Counted from the first letter of the stretch, positions 32,367-41,792 are shown. The stretch: DNA of 50,411 nt from JAQBRD01 sp041158765 (GCA_041158765.1 JBEBAU010000002.1:1-50411); one strand, 5' to 3'. Notes: generated by a model not told the origin, from the letters alone. Made by a program: numbers and translations.

Positions 32367-33542
32367 ATGCCCACACCGCTTTCACCAGAAGATCAGTCAA
32401 AAGTTACCAAATTTTATGGAGATTCTGTTTTTTGGATTGAAGTAGGGAAGATAAATCCGAATCCATATCAACCTCGACGTGATTTTGATGAAGCACGTCT
32501 CAAGGATCTTTCTGAATCTATTCGAATGTATGGGATTTTGCAGCCACTCGTGGTGACTCGCCGTGAAGTGGCGAAGGAAGATGGGGGACTCGTTGTTGAA
32601 TATGAGCTCATTTCTGGAGAGCGACGTCTTCGTGCATCGAAGCTTGCAGGGCTTTCACAGGTGCCTGCACTTATTCGTAGTGGTGAAGAAGATTCTCGGG
32701 TGAAGCTCGAGCTCGCTATTATCGAAAATCTCCAGCGTGAAGATATCAATGCAGTGGATCGTGCACGTGCCTTCGAGAAGCTTGCGAATGAATTCGGAAT
32801 GAAACATGCACAAATTGCTGAAAAAGTCGGCAAGAGTCGCGAATATGTTTCGAACACTTTGCGTATTCTTGCGCTCGCTCCAGAAATCCTCGATGCGCTT
32901 TCACAAGGCAAAATTTCTGATGGCCACACTCGACCATTGCTCATGCTTGTTGATCGACCAGAAGAGCAGATGACATTGTTCAAAGAGATTGTTTTCAAAA
33001 AAATGAGCGTGCGTGAAGCCGAGGCTATTTCTCGCAAAATTGCTACTGATCGTATTCGCAAGAAGGAGCGGGCTTTTGATCCGGTGATGGTTGAGCTCGA
33101 GAATAAGCTCAATGAATCTCTTGGTACTCGAGTGCATATCGAACAAAAAGACACTGGTAATGGTGTTGTTGGTGGCAAAATCGTGATCGATTTCTTCTCT
33201 ACTGATGACTTGCGGGCGATTCTTGATCGTGTAACAAGTGGTGGACCTGCCGCTGGTGCGCATGCAATGATGGATAGACATATTGCGAAGCAAAACGGCG
33301 TTGTCGGCGTCATTACGAGCGCGGATACAAGCGCTGGAGCGAACGGTGGCGCGAGTGCACAACAAGCTGGCGTTATTTCTGATGCGACGCCACTTACTGT
33401 TGATGCGTCGAGTAAAAATTCGGATAACTCAATTCTTTCACCACAATCTGATGAAAAACCTGTCGATGATCGAGCACCCGAAGAAGTGAAAGCCGATGAA
33501 GAAAGCGACGATCTCTATTCGATGAAGAATTTCAGTCTTTAA
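32367..33542 (+). CDS. parB: Chromosome-partitioning protein ParB
   Basis: 391 residues. ParB binds parS sites and loads as a CTP-dependent clamp. Seen: NPYQPRRDFDE, the CTP/NTP motif ISGERRLRASKLAG, the ENLQRED box (AIIENLQREDINAVDRA), the helix-turn-helix MKHAQIAEKVGKSREYVSNTL, and a central SDGHTRPLLML. The C-terminal third is unusual: after a dimerisation-like part (GKIVIDFFSTDDLRAIL) comes an Ala/Gly/Ser-rich linker (TSAGANGGASAQQAG) and a low-complexity acidic end with a degenerate copy of the dispersed repeat. No parA is next to it. Several -10-like boxes (TATAAT 32331, TATACT 32342, TATCAT 32352) precede the gene. Confidence 0.95.
   Translation: MPTPLSPEDQSKVTKFYGDSVFWIEVGKINPNPYQPRRDFDEARLKDLSESIRMYGILQPLVVTRREVAKEDGGLVVEYELISGERRLRASKLAGLSQVPALIRSGEEDSRVKLELAIIENLQREDINAVDRARAFEKLANEFGMKHAQIAEKVGKSREYVSNTLRILALAPEILDALSQGKISDGHTRPLLMLVDRPEEQMTLFKEIVFKKMSVREAEAISRKIATDRIRKKERAFDPVMVELENKLNESLGTRVHIEQKDTGNGVVGGKIVIDFFSTDDLRAILDRVTSGGPAAGAHAMMDRHIAKQNGVVGVITSADTSAGANGGASAQQAGVISDATPLTVDASSKNSDNSILSPQSDEKPVDDRAPEEVKADEESDDLYSMKNFSL
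33414..33432 (+). repeat. Degenerate copy of the dispersed element in parB
   Basis: AAAAATTCGGATAACTCAA, two mismatches to the 19-nt form. It is read in a different frame (SKNSDNS) in which the perfect element would give a TGA stop; one of the two changes (G to C) turns that TGA into TCA. Confidence 0.6.
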
Positions 33543-33570
33543 TTGGCGCAGAAATTGCCACAAATATAAA

Positions 33571-33594
33571 ACGCCTGTTCATGAGAACAGGCGT
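33571..33594 (+). terminator. parB hairpin terminator
   Basis: Stem ACGCCTGTTC / GAACAGGCGT with loop ATGA, 28 nt after the stop codon; only a weak T tail. Confidence 0.6.
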
Positions 33595-33734
33595 AGACTG
33601 TATTGAGACAACTTCACACCAGTTACGTAGACGCGGGGATAGTATGGCCGACTACGAAACCACTTAATTAGAAATCTCATATGCGCATGCGAAAAACGAA
33701 TTTTTACTATTATAACACTATTTCAATATAATGT

Positions 33735-36335
33735 CTATCTTTTCTTCAAAAGGTCGATAGCCTGTTCTACCGTAAGAGTGTCGGGGTTCACGTCGCGTGG
33801 AATATAAATCTGGGAGAAGCCACGCTTGAGGAAGAAACCGCCAGCTTTTGTGTCGTTGCTTGCTCCGGCTTTTTTGAAAAGCACAATGTCCTTGCCCGTC
33901 TTGGGGTGTTGGCCGACAGTGCGAACTCGTTCGGGTGCACCTTTGCGGGCGATTTTTGGTACGGCAAGAATTTCAAGTGCACGCGCAAGTGAAATATCAT
34001 AGGCATTGTCGGCGCCCTTGAGTGAACGGAAATCACTTTCATGCACAATATATGGACCAAAACGTCCAGCAGATGCAGTGATCAGCTTACCACTTGTCGG
34101 ATGCTCTCCGAGGGTTCGAGGAAGTGAGAGGTATTTGAGTGCGTCTTCTACAGTGACTTTTGTGAGATCAACACCTTTTGGGATTGAAGCCATCTTTGGC
34201 TTCGCTACCTGAGTTTCAGTTGTCCGAATTTTTCCATCTGCGGTATCTGTCTCGGTTCCGGTTGTGATTTCTGATTCTGCCCCCGCTTCTGTTTTCGCTT
34301 TTTTCGGCGCTTTTGTTTTTGGTACCTTTACTTTTTTTGCACCTTTTGCGGCCTTACTAGCTCTGCTAGCTTTTGGCGCTTTTTCGCCGAGTTGCACGTA
34401 TGGACCGAAACGACCGACGAGTACATATATAGGAAGGCCGGTCGCTGGGTCAGTGCCGATTGGAACCCCGCGCTTAATTTCAGTTCCATCCATCATAAGC
34501 GCGCCATCACAATCAGGATATCGTGAACAAGAAAGGAATTTGCCGCCGCGACCGAGCTTCACAATCATTGATGAAGTACATTTTGGACATTTGTAATCAA
34601 CACCAGTAGCAGACAGTGCATCTCCGAGATTAGTAATCTTAGCGTCTTTGTCTTTTGCTTTGATATCACGGCTGAAAGGAATATAGAAATCTGCAAGTGT
34701 CTTGGAATAATCGCGCTTGCCGAGTGCTATTTCGTCAAGCTCATCCTCCATCTCTGCGGTGAAAGAATCGCTAATATATTGCATGAAATTATTCTCGAGG
34801 AAAGTCGAAACGACGTCACCGGTATCTGTTGGTTTGAGTGCTTTGCCGTCTTTTTCAACATATCCACGCTCTTCAATGGTTTTAATAATAGAAGCATATG
34901 TTGATGGGCGACCAATGCCGCGCTTCTCGAGCTCTTTCACAAGTCCTGCTTCGGTATATCGTGGTGGTGGTTGCGTGGCCTTCTCGATGCTACGAATTGG
35001 CTCACCAGTTGCAGCTGCAGCAGAAATAGCAGAAGTAGCTGCTACGGCAAGCGTATCGCCGGCAGCAACCTTCGGAAGATCAATATCATCACTTCGTCCA
35101 TCAGTATCAGCAGCAAGCCATCCGTCAAAAATAACTTGCGAACCATTCACAGTGAAATCGGGAATCGATTTTGACGAAACATTAGCGACAATTTTTGTTC
35201 GAAGCGTTCGAGCGTCGGTCATTTGGGAAGCGAGGGTGCGCTGCCAAATAAGATGGTAGAGCTTCTTCTGTTCGTCATTTGCGCCCGCATGTTTCAATGC
35301 GAGATTTGTTGGTCGAATCGCTTCGTGCGCTTCTTGAGCGTTCTTGCTCTTGGTAGCAAAAGTACGGAATTGGTGATATTTCCCTCCGAATTCCTTTTCG
35401 ATAACAGTTCCTGCTTGAGCAATAGCAACCTTGCTGAGATTGGTGCTATCAGTACGCATATACGTGATGAGACCTGCTTCATAGAGTCGCTGAGCAACTC
35501 CCATGGTGCGTGAAGGGGCAAAACCAAGACGGGAGCTCGCAGCTTGCTGGAGAGTTGAAGTAATGAACGGAGCTTTTGGTGATCGAGCAACTTCTGTTTC
35601 ATCAATTGAAAGCACTTGCCAAGACTCTTTGCGTCCAATAGTAAGAATCTTCTCAACATGAGTGAAATCAGTTGGCTCTTCGGTACAGGTGAAGGTGATC
35701 GGGACTTTTTTGTTTGAAGAAATATCCTGTGCAATAAGATCTGCTTCAATTACCCAGAATTTGTGAGAAATAAAAGCTCGTATCTCTCGCTCACGTTCCA
35801 TGATGATACGTAGTGCAGGGGATTGAACTCGTCCAGCTGAAAGGCCGTAACGCACCTTTTTCCAAATAAGACCAGAGAGATCGTAACCCACAAGTCGGTC
35901 GAGAACTCGTCGAGCTTCTTGAGCTTTGCGGAGATTCTGATCAATATCGCGAGGCTCTTTCATCGCTTCCATGATGGCATCCTTCGTGATTTCGTGGAAA
36001 ACAACACGTTGAGGCTTGGGAGCGCCGTGTTTGCCATCAAGTTGTGCAGCTTCGGCAATGTGCCAAGCAATAGCTTCTCCTTCTCGGTCGGGGTCTGTTG
36101 CGAGTATTACTTCATCGGCCTTCTGGGCAAGAGAGGTTATTTCGGCGAGCACGGATTCTTTGCCAGAAGAAATAACGTATCGTGGAATGAAACCACCCGG
36201 AATATCAACAGCATCTTTATTGCTTTTTGGGAGGTCTCGTACATGCCCAACAGAGGCTTTCACGACATATTTGCCGTCAAGATATTTTGAAATTGTTTTT
36301 GCTTTTGCTGGTGACTCGACGATAAGTAATTTCAT
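33735..36335 (-). CDS. topA: DNA topoisomerase I
   Basis: 866 residues from the ATG at 36335. A type IA topoisomerase relaxing negative supercoils. Seen: Toprim start LLIVESPAKAKTISKYL, the acidic triad in ATDPDREGEAIAWH, the catalytic Tyr in GLITYMRTDSTN (about 291), GIGRPSTYASI, one C4 zinc ribbon (CPKCTSSM ... CSRYPDC), and Toprim-type C-terminal repeats (LVGRFGPYVQLGEK; SAGRFGPYIVHE; AGGFFLKRGFSQIYIP). Between the repeats is a Lys/Ala-rich linker (about 635-720) containing ADGKIRTTE from the dispersed repeat. The conserved N-terminus excludes a 39-residue upstream extension. It lies 83 nt after dprA, as in many bacterial dprA-topA operons. Confidence 0.96.
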   Translation of the reverse strand: MKLLIVESPAKAKTISKYLDGKYVVKASVGHVRDLPKSNKDAVDIPGGFIPRYVISSGKESVLAEITSLAQKADEVILATDPDREGEAIAWHIAEAAQLDGKHGAPKPQRVVFHEITKDAIMEAMKEPRDIDQNLRKAQEARRVLDRLVGYDLSGLIWKKVRYGLSAGRVQSPALRIIMEREREIRAFISHKFWVIEADLIAQDISSNKKVPITFTCTEEPTDFTHVEKILTIGRKESWQVLSIDETEVARSPKAPFITSTLQQAASSRLGFAPSRTMGVAQRLYEAGLITYMRTDSTNLSKVAIAQAGTVIEKEFGGKYHQFRTFATKSKNAQEAHEAIRPTNLALKHAGANDEQKKLYHLIWQRTLASQMTDARTLRTKIVANVSSKSIPDFTVNGSQVIFDGWLAADTDGRSDDIDLPKVAAGDTLAVAATSAISAAAATGEPIRSIEKATQPPPRYTEAGLVKELEKRGIGRPSTYASIIKTIEERGYVEKDGKALKPTDTGDVVSTFLENNFMQYISDSFTAEMEDELDEIALGKRDYSKTLADFYIPFSRDIKAKDKDAKITNLGDALSATGVDYKCPKCTSSMIVKLGRGGKFLSCSRYPDCDGALMMDGTEIKRGVPIGTDPATGLPIYVLVGRFGPYVQLGEKAPKASRASKAAKGAKKVKVPKTKAPKKAKTEAGAESEITTGTETDTADGKIRTTETQVAKPKMASIPKGVDLTKVTVEDALKYLSLPRTLGEHPTSGKLITASAGRFGPYIVHESDFRSLKGADNAYDISLARALEILAVPKIARKGAPERVRTVGQHPKTGKDIVLFKKAGASNDTKAGGFFLKRGFSQIYIPRDVNPDTLTVEQAIDLLKKR
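34214..34233 (-). repeat. Dispersed element, in-frame copy inside topA
   Basis: The minus strand reads AAAAATTCGGACAACTGAAA exactly; with the preceding GG it encodes GKIRTTE in the low-complexity linker. Confidence 0.9.
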
Positions 36336-36418
36336 ATATTGAGGTTGTGTTGGGGTAAGTATTACATGGAAACAAAATAAATGGCAAATAATAACAGAAA
36401 AAAGTGTCGGGGATATCG

Positions 36419-37369
36419 TTATAAGCAGATGGACACTTTGCCATCTTTGCAAAGCACGGCTTGTTGAAGTTGAAGTTCGGTGATGGCAATGGTGAGCGTC
36501 TGTATTTCAATTGGAGAAATTTTGGTGATTTCATAATAGAGCTCATCTATGGTGAGGCTCTCTGTGGATAGCGTTTTCAAAATGGTCTGTTGAAATGGGG
36601 TGAAATTGGTGAGCTGTGAAAGTGTCGAGATAGAATCACTCGAAACTCGTGGTTCAATACCTAATACGCGGAGAATATCATCGCTTGAGCGCGCAATATG
36701 TGCACCAGAAGCGAGAAGTTTGTGAGGGCCATAGGTGCCTTGAGTAAATATATCACCGGGTAATGCAAGCACTTCGCGATTGTAATCACTCGCAAGTCCT
36801 GCCGTAATGAGTGTCCCCGAATCCTCGGTGGCTTCGATAACGAGCGTCGCATGACACATTCCTGCCATCAAGCGATTGCGCTGCGGAAATGTCCAAATCT
36901 GCGAATGTTGTGTGAGATCGAATTCGGAGATAAGCGCGCCGCCAGCCTCAATAATGCGGCGCGCGAGCGTATGCTTACTTGGAGGGTACAATACCGACCG
37001 GTGAAGTCCAGACCCCGGGAATGCAATAGTCACAAGTCCCGCTTCTAGCGCGGCTTCGTGTGCAATGCTATCAATACCGAGTGCCAACCCTGATACGATA
37101 CATATATTGTATCCTGCAAGCCCAGAAATGAGCTTCTCACACGCATGACGGGCATATGAGGAGTGTTTGCGCGAGCCGATAACACAGAGGTACTTGCGCG
37201 TATCGTATTCGCTCGTAATCGTATGCGTCTTGCCCCCGACCATGTATGTCGGCAGATCACCCTCAACCCAAAGCTGCTTGGGCGGATGAGGAATCTGTCG
37301 CAATAAATAGGGGATACTTTCACCCGAAATACACCTGAATTCTGATTGTGTGAGTTGAGAATTATTCAT
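36419..37369 (-). CDS. dprA: DNA-processing protein DprA/Smf
   Basis: 316 residues. DprA protects incoming single-stranded DNA in natural transformation and loads RecA. Seen: Rossmann-like core with IGSRKHSSYARHACEKLI, SGLALGIDSIAHEAAL, TIAFPGSGLHRSVLYPP, ALISEF, FPQRNRLMAGMCHATLVIEA, SGTLITAGLASDYNREVLAL, and a C-terminal winged-helix (LTNFTPFQQTILKTLSTESL, TIDELYYEI). A TATAGT -10 lies 11 nt before the ATG. It is the only clear competence-related gene in the window and is divergent from serS. Its presence supports DNA uptake, which is relevant to the dispersed repeat. Confidence 0.94.
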   Translation of the reverse strand: MNNSQLTQSEFRCISGESIPYLLRQIPHPPKQLWVEGDLPTYMVGGKTHTITSEYDTRKYLCVIGSRKHSSYARHACEKLISGLAGYNICIVSGLALGIDSIAHEAALEAGLVTIAFPGSGLHRSVLYPPSKHTLARRIIEAGGALISEFDLTQHSQIWTFPQRNRLMAGMCHATLVIEATEDSGTLITAGLASDYNREVLALPGDIFTQGTYGPHKLLASGAHIARSSDDILRVLGIEPRVSSDSISTLSQLTNFTPFQQTILKTLSTESLTIDELYYEITKISPIEIQTLTIAITELQLQQAVLCKDGKVSICL

Positions 37370-37440
37370 TTTGGAGCTACACTATATCTCGTGCTAATGA
37401 AATCTCTATAAAGAAAAGATAAAATCTCCTACATACATAT

Positions 37441-38703
37441 ATGCTCGATATCAAATTCATACGTGAAAATAAAGATGTTGTTGCTGCAGGTGCTACAAAA
37501 AAGCACGTCAAATTCGACGTGGATGCGCTCATTGCTATTGATGATAAGCGTCGCGACCTTCTTGCTTCTATCGAAAAGAAGCGAACTGAACAGAATACCG
37601 TGAGCGAACAAGTTCAAAAAGCCGATCCAGCAGAGCGCACCAAGATTATTGAAAGCATGAAGCTTCTCAAGGCTGATCTCCAAAAAGAAGAGGAGACACT
37701 CAAAGATGTGATGAAAGATTGGCAAAATCTCATGCTTCAAGTGCCAAACATTCCTGATATGTCAGTGCCAGATGGTGATACTGATGCTGAAAACAAAGAG
37801 ATAAAAGTGTGGGGTGATATTACTAAGTTTGCTTTTGAACCAAAGGATCATGTCGAATTGATGACAACACTCAAGATGGTGGATTTTGAGCGAGGATCAA
37901 AAGTGCACGGTTTCCGCGGGTACTTCCTCACTGGTGATGGCGCACGTCTTTCATTCGCAATTTGGAATTACGCTCTCGAATTCTTCGGTTCACGAGGATT
38001 TACTCCAGTTATTCCTCCTATTATTGTTCGCAAGGCTAATCTCTACGGAACCGCACATCTTCCGGGGGATGTTGAAGACTATTATATGACTCAAGACGGT
38101 GATGCACTTGCCGGCACTGCCGAAGTTCCGCTCATGGGATATCATGCAGATGAAACACTCGATGCTGCGCAATTCCCGATTAAGTATCTTGGTTTTTCTC
38201 CATGTTATCGTCGCGAAGCTGGTGCACATAGCAAGGATGTGAAAGGTCTCATTCGCGTGCATGAATTTTATAAGATGGAGCAGGTGGTGCTTTGTGAAGC
38301 GAGCCATGAAACCTCAGTTAAGCTTCATGATGAAATCAACCGCAACACTGAAGAATTCATTGAATCTCTCGGCATTCCATATCACACCGTACTCAATTGC
38401 GGTGGTGATCTCGGTCTCGGTCAGGTGAAGAAGTATGACATTGAGCTTTGGGTGCCGAAGGAGGGTAAATATCGCGAAATTTCATCTGCTTCATATTTCC
38501 ACGATTTCCAGACACGACGTTTCAACACTCGTTATCGTGATGCTGAAGGCAAGCTCCGTTACGCTCACTCACTCAATTGTACGGCGATACCAACACCACG
38601 TATTCTTGTTTCTCTTATTGAAAATTTCCAACAAGCAGACGGCTCAATCCGAATTCCAGAAGTTCTCCAGAAATATCTTGGCAAGGCTGTTATTGCGAAG
38701 TAA
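37441..38703 (+). CDS. serS: Seryl-tRNA synthetase
   Basis: 420 residues. N-terminal long helical hairpin that grips the tRNA variable arm (MLDIKFIRENKDVV to LKDVMKDWQNLM), then the class II catalytic core: motif 1 region FTPVIPPIIVRKANLYGTA, the TAEVPLMGYHADE substrate loop, motif 2 FSPCYRREAGAHSKDVKGLIRVHEFYKMEQ, the serine-binding EISSASYFHDFQTRR, and motif 3 in the C-terminal NCTAIPTPRILVSLIENFQQ. Normal length for the family. It is divergent from dprA; -10 candidates (TAAAAT 37420-37425) lie in the short shared intergenic region. Confidence 0.97.
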   Translation: MLDIKFIRENKDVVAAGATKKHVKFDVDALIAIDDKRRDLLASIEKKRTEQNTVSEQVQKADPAERTKIIESMKLLKADLQKEEETLKDVMKDWQNLMLQVPNIPDMSVPDGDTDAENKEIKVWGDITKFAFEPKDHVELMTTLKMVDFERGSKVHGFRGYFLTGDGARLSFAIWNYALEFFGSRGFTPVIPPIIVRKANLYGTAHLPGDVEDYYMTQDGDALAGTAEVPLMGYHADETLDAAQFPIKYLGFSPCYRREAGAHSKDVKGLIRVHEFYKMEQVVLCEASHETSVKLHDEINRNTEEFIESLGIPYHTVLNCGGDLGLGQVKKYDIELWVPKEGKYREISSASYFHDFQTRRFNTRYRDAEGKLRYAHSLNCTAIPTPRILVSLIENFQQADGSIRIPEVLQKYLGKAVIAK

Positions 38704-38751
38704 AAACCGCGGCGTATATCGCCGAGAGTTGTTTCATAATTGTACATTTGT

Positions 38752-39606
38752 ATGGCCCAGCGACCACGCTCTCTACAATCAAAAAAATATATTGCAAAAA
38801 AGCGCAAACGATCTTTGAAAATCGCTGGTATTGTTGTATTTTGTGTCGCGGCACTTTTTTCACTCATTGTATTTGTATTGCGAATTGATGCATTTCAAAT
38901 AACGACAATACAAGTAAGTGGCAATCGTGGTATAGAGACAGAACAGGTGAAGGAGCTCGTGTCGGCACATATTGGAGCGTATTATCTCGGTCTTATTCCC
39001 AAAACAAATATTTTTCTTTATCCGGCAGATGATATTGTGCTTGATCTTGTTGCTTCATTTATTCGTATTGATGGAGTTCGTCTTGCTCGACATGGTGAAA
39101 TTCTCGAAGTGGTGGTGCGTGAGCGCGTGCCAGAAGCTGTTGTATGTTGGGCAGATCTTCAGAGATCGGCGTGTCGTTTCAGCGATATGCATGCAATTAC
39201 GTATGCTCCAGCGCCAGAATTTTCGGGCAAAGTATATACGGAGTTCGTGCTTCCTGCAGGTGAAACTCCATCTCAAACCGAAGAGAGCGCGCCATTTATG
39301 GATCCGGTGCTTTTTCAAAAATATCTTGAAATCGCAGCTGGAATAGAGAAGTTCGGCTTTTCTGTTTCAACAATATATTTGTATGACGATGGAGATGTTG
39401 TATTGAAAGCGTACACAGCAAAATCACAAGAAACGCAGTTTTTTATTCGAGGTGGTGATAGTGCAGCAATGGTACTCGGAAATCTCGGGCTTTTTCTTGG
39501 CAAAGCTAAAGGGGTTTTCACACAAATAGATTTGCGATACGGTAATAGCGTTTTTTATAAACAAGCAGGAGGAGCGTCATCAACCAGCACCAATGCCAAG
39601 AAATAA
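38752..39606 (+). CDS. FtsQ/DivIB-like cell-division membrane protein
   Basis: 284 residues from the ATG at 38752. A Lys/Arg-rich cytoplasmic tail (SKKYIAKKRKRSLK), one transmembrane helix (IAGIVVFCVAALFSLIVFVL), then a POTRA-like domain (DAFQITTIQVSGNRGIETEQ; LGLIPKTNIFLYP; LVASFIRIDGVRLA; LEVVVRERVPEAVVCW) as in FtsQ/DivIB. The outer domain contains two cysteines (CW, ACRF). Similarity is by layout, and the gene is not in a dcw cluster, so the name is not certain. Its 3' end overlaps the next gene by 14 nt, implying translational coupling with the carboxypeptidase. Confidence 0.75.
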   Translation: MAQRPRSLQSKKYIAKKRKRSLKIAGIVVFCVAALFSLIVFVLRIDAFQITTIQVSGNRGIETEQVKELVSAHIGAYYLGLIPKTNIFLYPADDIVLDLVASFIRIDGVRLARHGEILEVVVRERVPEAVVCWADLQRSACRFSDMHAITYAPAPEFSGKVYTEFVLPAGETPSQTEESAPFMDPVLFQKYLEIAAGIEKFGFSVSTIYLYDDGDVVLKAYTAKSQETQFFIRGGDSAAMVLGNLGLFLGKAKGVFTQIDLRYGNSVFYKQAGGASSTSTNAKK

Positions 39607-40654
39607 TCGAAGTGATGTCTGGAAATATGTTGTGTCCGTGTTAGCGGCTTTTGTTATTGGCTGTGTTGTCGCCTACGCGGTGATTCGAACAGGCAAGTGG
39701 TTTATTGTCACAACAACTGTGCCGGTGGCGAATACGAACGGTGTCGGCGCTGGCGTTGTCGGCGCTTCTGATGTAAACGTGACGGGGGATTTGAGTGGTA
39801 TGGTGGGTAGTGGAAAAATTCGGACAACTGAAAAAAAAGTGCAGTCTAAATCGCTTACTAATGATTATGAGGAGGATCCGATGAGCATTATTGAGCAAGC
39901 GAAGCAGGGGCTTCCGCATTCGGACACGACGGCGCTTGATGCGGTGAGTGCGACGGCATATGTGGTGACAGATGTAGCTACGAATCGCATTGTGATGCAA
40001 CGAGATGCAAGCCGAGCTTTGCCAATTGCTTCTATTACGAAGCTGGTGACGGCTGTCGTCGAACGCTCACTCCTCGATCCTGATACGAGTATTACAATTA
40101 CGAAGACTATGCTTGCAACAGAAGGTGCGACTGGCGGGCTTCGTTTGGGTGAAAAAATCAAACCCGAAGAGCTACTGTATCCGCTTCTTATGGTTTCAAG
40201 TAACGATGCAGCAGAAGCATTTGCACAAGCATCACCTGTCGGTCGCAAAAAGTTCATTCGAGCAATGAATGATTGGGCTTCATCTATCGGTGCATATAAT
40301 ACGTATTTTGCGGATCCGTCGGGGCTTTCGAAGTTGAATGTTTCAAGTGCTCGAGACGTTGCGCTCATTATGGCGTGGATTTCAAAAAATGCACCTGACT
40401 TATTGGAAATCACCATGACAAAAGTGAGAAGTTTCTATGTCCATACATGGGTTAATCCCACACATTTCTTGAATCTCAGCACATATCGTGGAGGCAAAAA
40501 CGGCTATACGGATGAAGCGGGGCGAACAGGTGTTTCACTTTTTGAAATAAAAGACGCTGCTGGCAAAAAGCGCCAATATATTGTCGTTGTGCTCAATAGT
40601 AAGAATCGCGACTATGATGAATTGTCTCTCTTGCAACAAGCAGCTACGCGATGA
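39593..40654 (+). CDS. Serine-type D-Ala-D-Ala carboxypeptidase (peptidase S11, penicillin-binding protein)
   Basis: 353 residues. N-terminal transmembrane anchor (VVSVLAAFVIGCVVAYAVI), a linker, then the S11 catalytic domain: active-site SxxK in PIASITKLVTA, second motif SSN in LLMVSSNDAAEAFA, ADPSGLSKLN, and third motif KNG in GGKNGYTDEAG in place of the usual KTG. It trims the terminal D-Ala from stem peptides outside the membrane. The linker (about 48-90) holds an Ala/Gly/Val-rich tract (NTNGVGAGVVGASD) and a GKIRTTE peptide coded by the dispersed repeat. It overlaps the ftsQ-like gene by 14 nt. Confidence 0.92.
   Translation: MPRNNRSDVWKYVVSVLAAFVIGCVVAYAVIRTGKWFIVTTTVPVANTNGVGAGVVGASDVNVTGDLSGMVGSGKIRTTEKKVQSKSLTNDYEEDPMSIIEQAKQGLPHSDTTALDAVSATAYVVTDVATNRIVMQRDASRALPIASITKLVTAVVERSLLDPDTSITITKTMLATEGATGGLRLGEKIKPEELLYPLLMVSSNDAAEAFAQASPVGRKKFIRAMNDWASSIGAYNTYFADPSGLSKLNVSSARDVALIMAWISKNAPDLLEITMTKVRSFYVHTWVNPTHFLNLSTYRGGKNGYTDEAGRTGVSLFEIKDAAGKKRQYIVVVLNSKNRDYDELSLLQQAATR
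39814..39833 (+). repeat. Dispersed element, in-frame copy inside the carboxypeptidase gene
   Basis: AAAAATTCGGACAACTGAAA, exact; with the preceding GG it encodes GKIRTTE in the linker after the membrane anchor. Confidence 0.9.
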
Positions 40655-40711
40655 TACAGTGCGGGGATTACGATATGAAAGAACGGGCGCGACAGGACGT
40701 CCGTAATATGA

Positions 40712-41785
40712 ATGGACAAGATTATGAACGAACAAAATTCAGTACAACTCGGTTTTTGGAAAGAGGTGAAAGATGCTGCGGATGCACGCGGTGAAGCGAT
40801 TTTTGTGCTTGCACCAATGGCAAATGTCACCGATGCTGCTTTCAGACGAATGATTGCCAAATACAGCAGAATGGGTCAAAAAGGTGGAGGGCCTGACGTA
40901 TTATGGACGGAATTTGTTTCGGCAGATGGTCTGTGTTCAGAAAAGGGTCGCGTGATGTTAGTTCGAGATCTTGAATTTGATGCGCAGACTGAGCACCCAA
41001 TTGTTGCGCAGCTTTTCAGTTCAAATCCTGACAAAATGCGCCAAGCTGCAGCGCTGGTGCAGTCTCTTGGCTTCGATGGTATTGATATTAATATGGGTTG
41101 TCCTGATAAGACGATTGAAAAGCAAGGCGCTGGTGCTGCAATGATGCGAAACCCGAAGCTTGCACGTGAAATTATCCGCGCAGCAAAAGAGGGTGCTCCG
41201 AATATTCCGATTTCAGTCAAGACGCGTGTTGGATACAACAAAGTTGAAATTGATAGTTGGATTCCAGAAGTTCTTGCTGAAAATCCTGCAGTGCTCACCA
41301 TTCATGCTCGTACTCGCAAAGAAATGTCAGATGTACCTGCTCGTTGGGAACACGTGAAAGAAGTGGTGGCTCTTCGTGACAAGATTCAATCTGGTCAGGC
41401 TGTGAAGACGCTGATATTCGGTAATGGGGACATTGTTGATTGTGTAGATGGAAATCAGAAAGTTGCTGCAACGGGTGCTGATGGGGTGATGCTTGGTCGA
41501 GCGATTTTTGGGAATCCTTGGCTTTTTGATCGAGCGCGAATTGCCGCACCGAGTCCACGCGAGCGTCTTGAGGTGCTTGTGGAGCACGCGAAGCTTTTCA
41601 CCAAACTCCTCGGGGATGTGAAAAGCTTCGCTATCATGAAAAAGCATTTCAAAGCCTACGTTGCCGGTTGGGATGGAGCAAAAGAGCTTCGTGCTGAGCT
41701 TATGGAAACAGAGAATGCTGAACAAGTTTCAACTATTGTGACAACATATCTCACCAAACACCTCGCAAATACCCCGCAACAATAA
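40712..41785 (+). CDS. dus: tRNA-dihydrouridine synthase
   Basis: 357 residues (353 if the ATG at 40724 is used). A flavin enzyme reducing uridines in the tRNA D-loop. Seen: FMN-barrel start FVLAPMANVTDAAFRRM, IVAQLFSSNPDKM, GFDGIDINMGCPDKTIEKQG with the catalytic Cys, SVKTRVGY, TIHARTRKE, FGNGDI, GADGVMLGRAIFGNPWLF, and a helical C-terminal RNA-binding part (SFAIMKKHFKAYVAGW). An insertion (MGQKGGGPDVLWTEFVSADG) precedes the substrate loop. The exact Dus subfamily is not assigned. Confidence 0.93.
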   Translation: MDKIMNEQNSVQLGFWKEVKDAADARGEAIFVLAPMANVTDAAFRRMIAKYSRMGQKGGGPDVLWTEFVSADGLCSEKGRVMLVRDLEFDAQTEHPIVAQLFSSNPDKMRQAAALVQSLGFDGIDINMGCPDKTIEKQGAGAAMMRNPKLAREIIRAAKEGAPNIPISVKTRVGYNKVEIDSWIPEVLAENPAVLTIHARTRKEMSDVPARWEHVKEVVALRDKIQSGQAVKTLIFGNGDIVDCVDGNQKVAATGADGVMLGRAIFGNPWLFDRARIAAPSPRERLEVLVEHAKLFTKLLGDVKSFAIMKKHFKAYVAGWDGAKELRAELMETENAEQVSTIVTTYLTKHLANTPQQ

Positions 41786-41792
41786 AATACGT

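Noticed and set aside
38710..38724. CGGCG-TATAT-CGCCG hairpin after serS as a terminator
   Set aside because: Short stem and no T run; could be a weak hairpin within a serS-ftsQ transcript.
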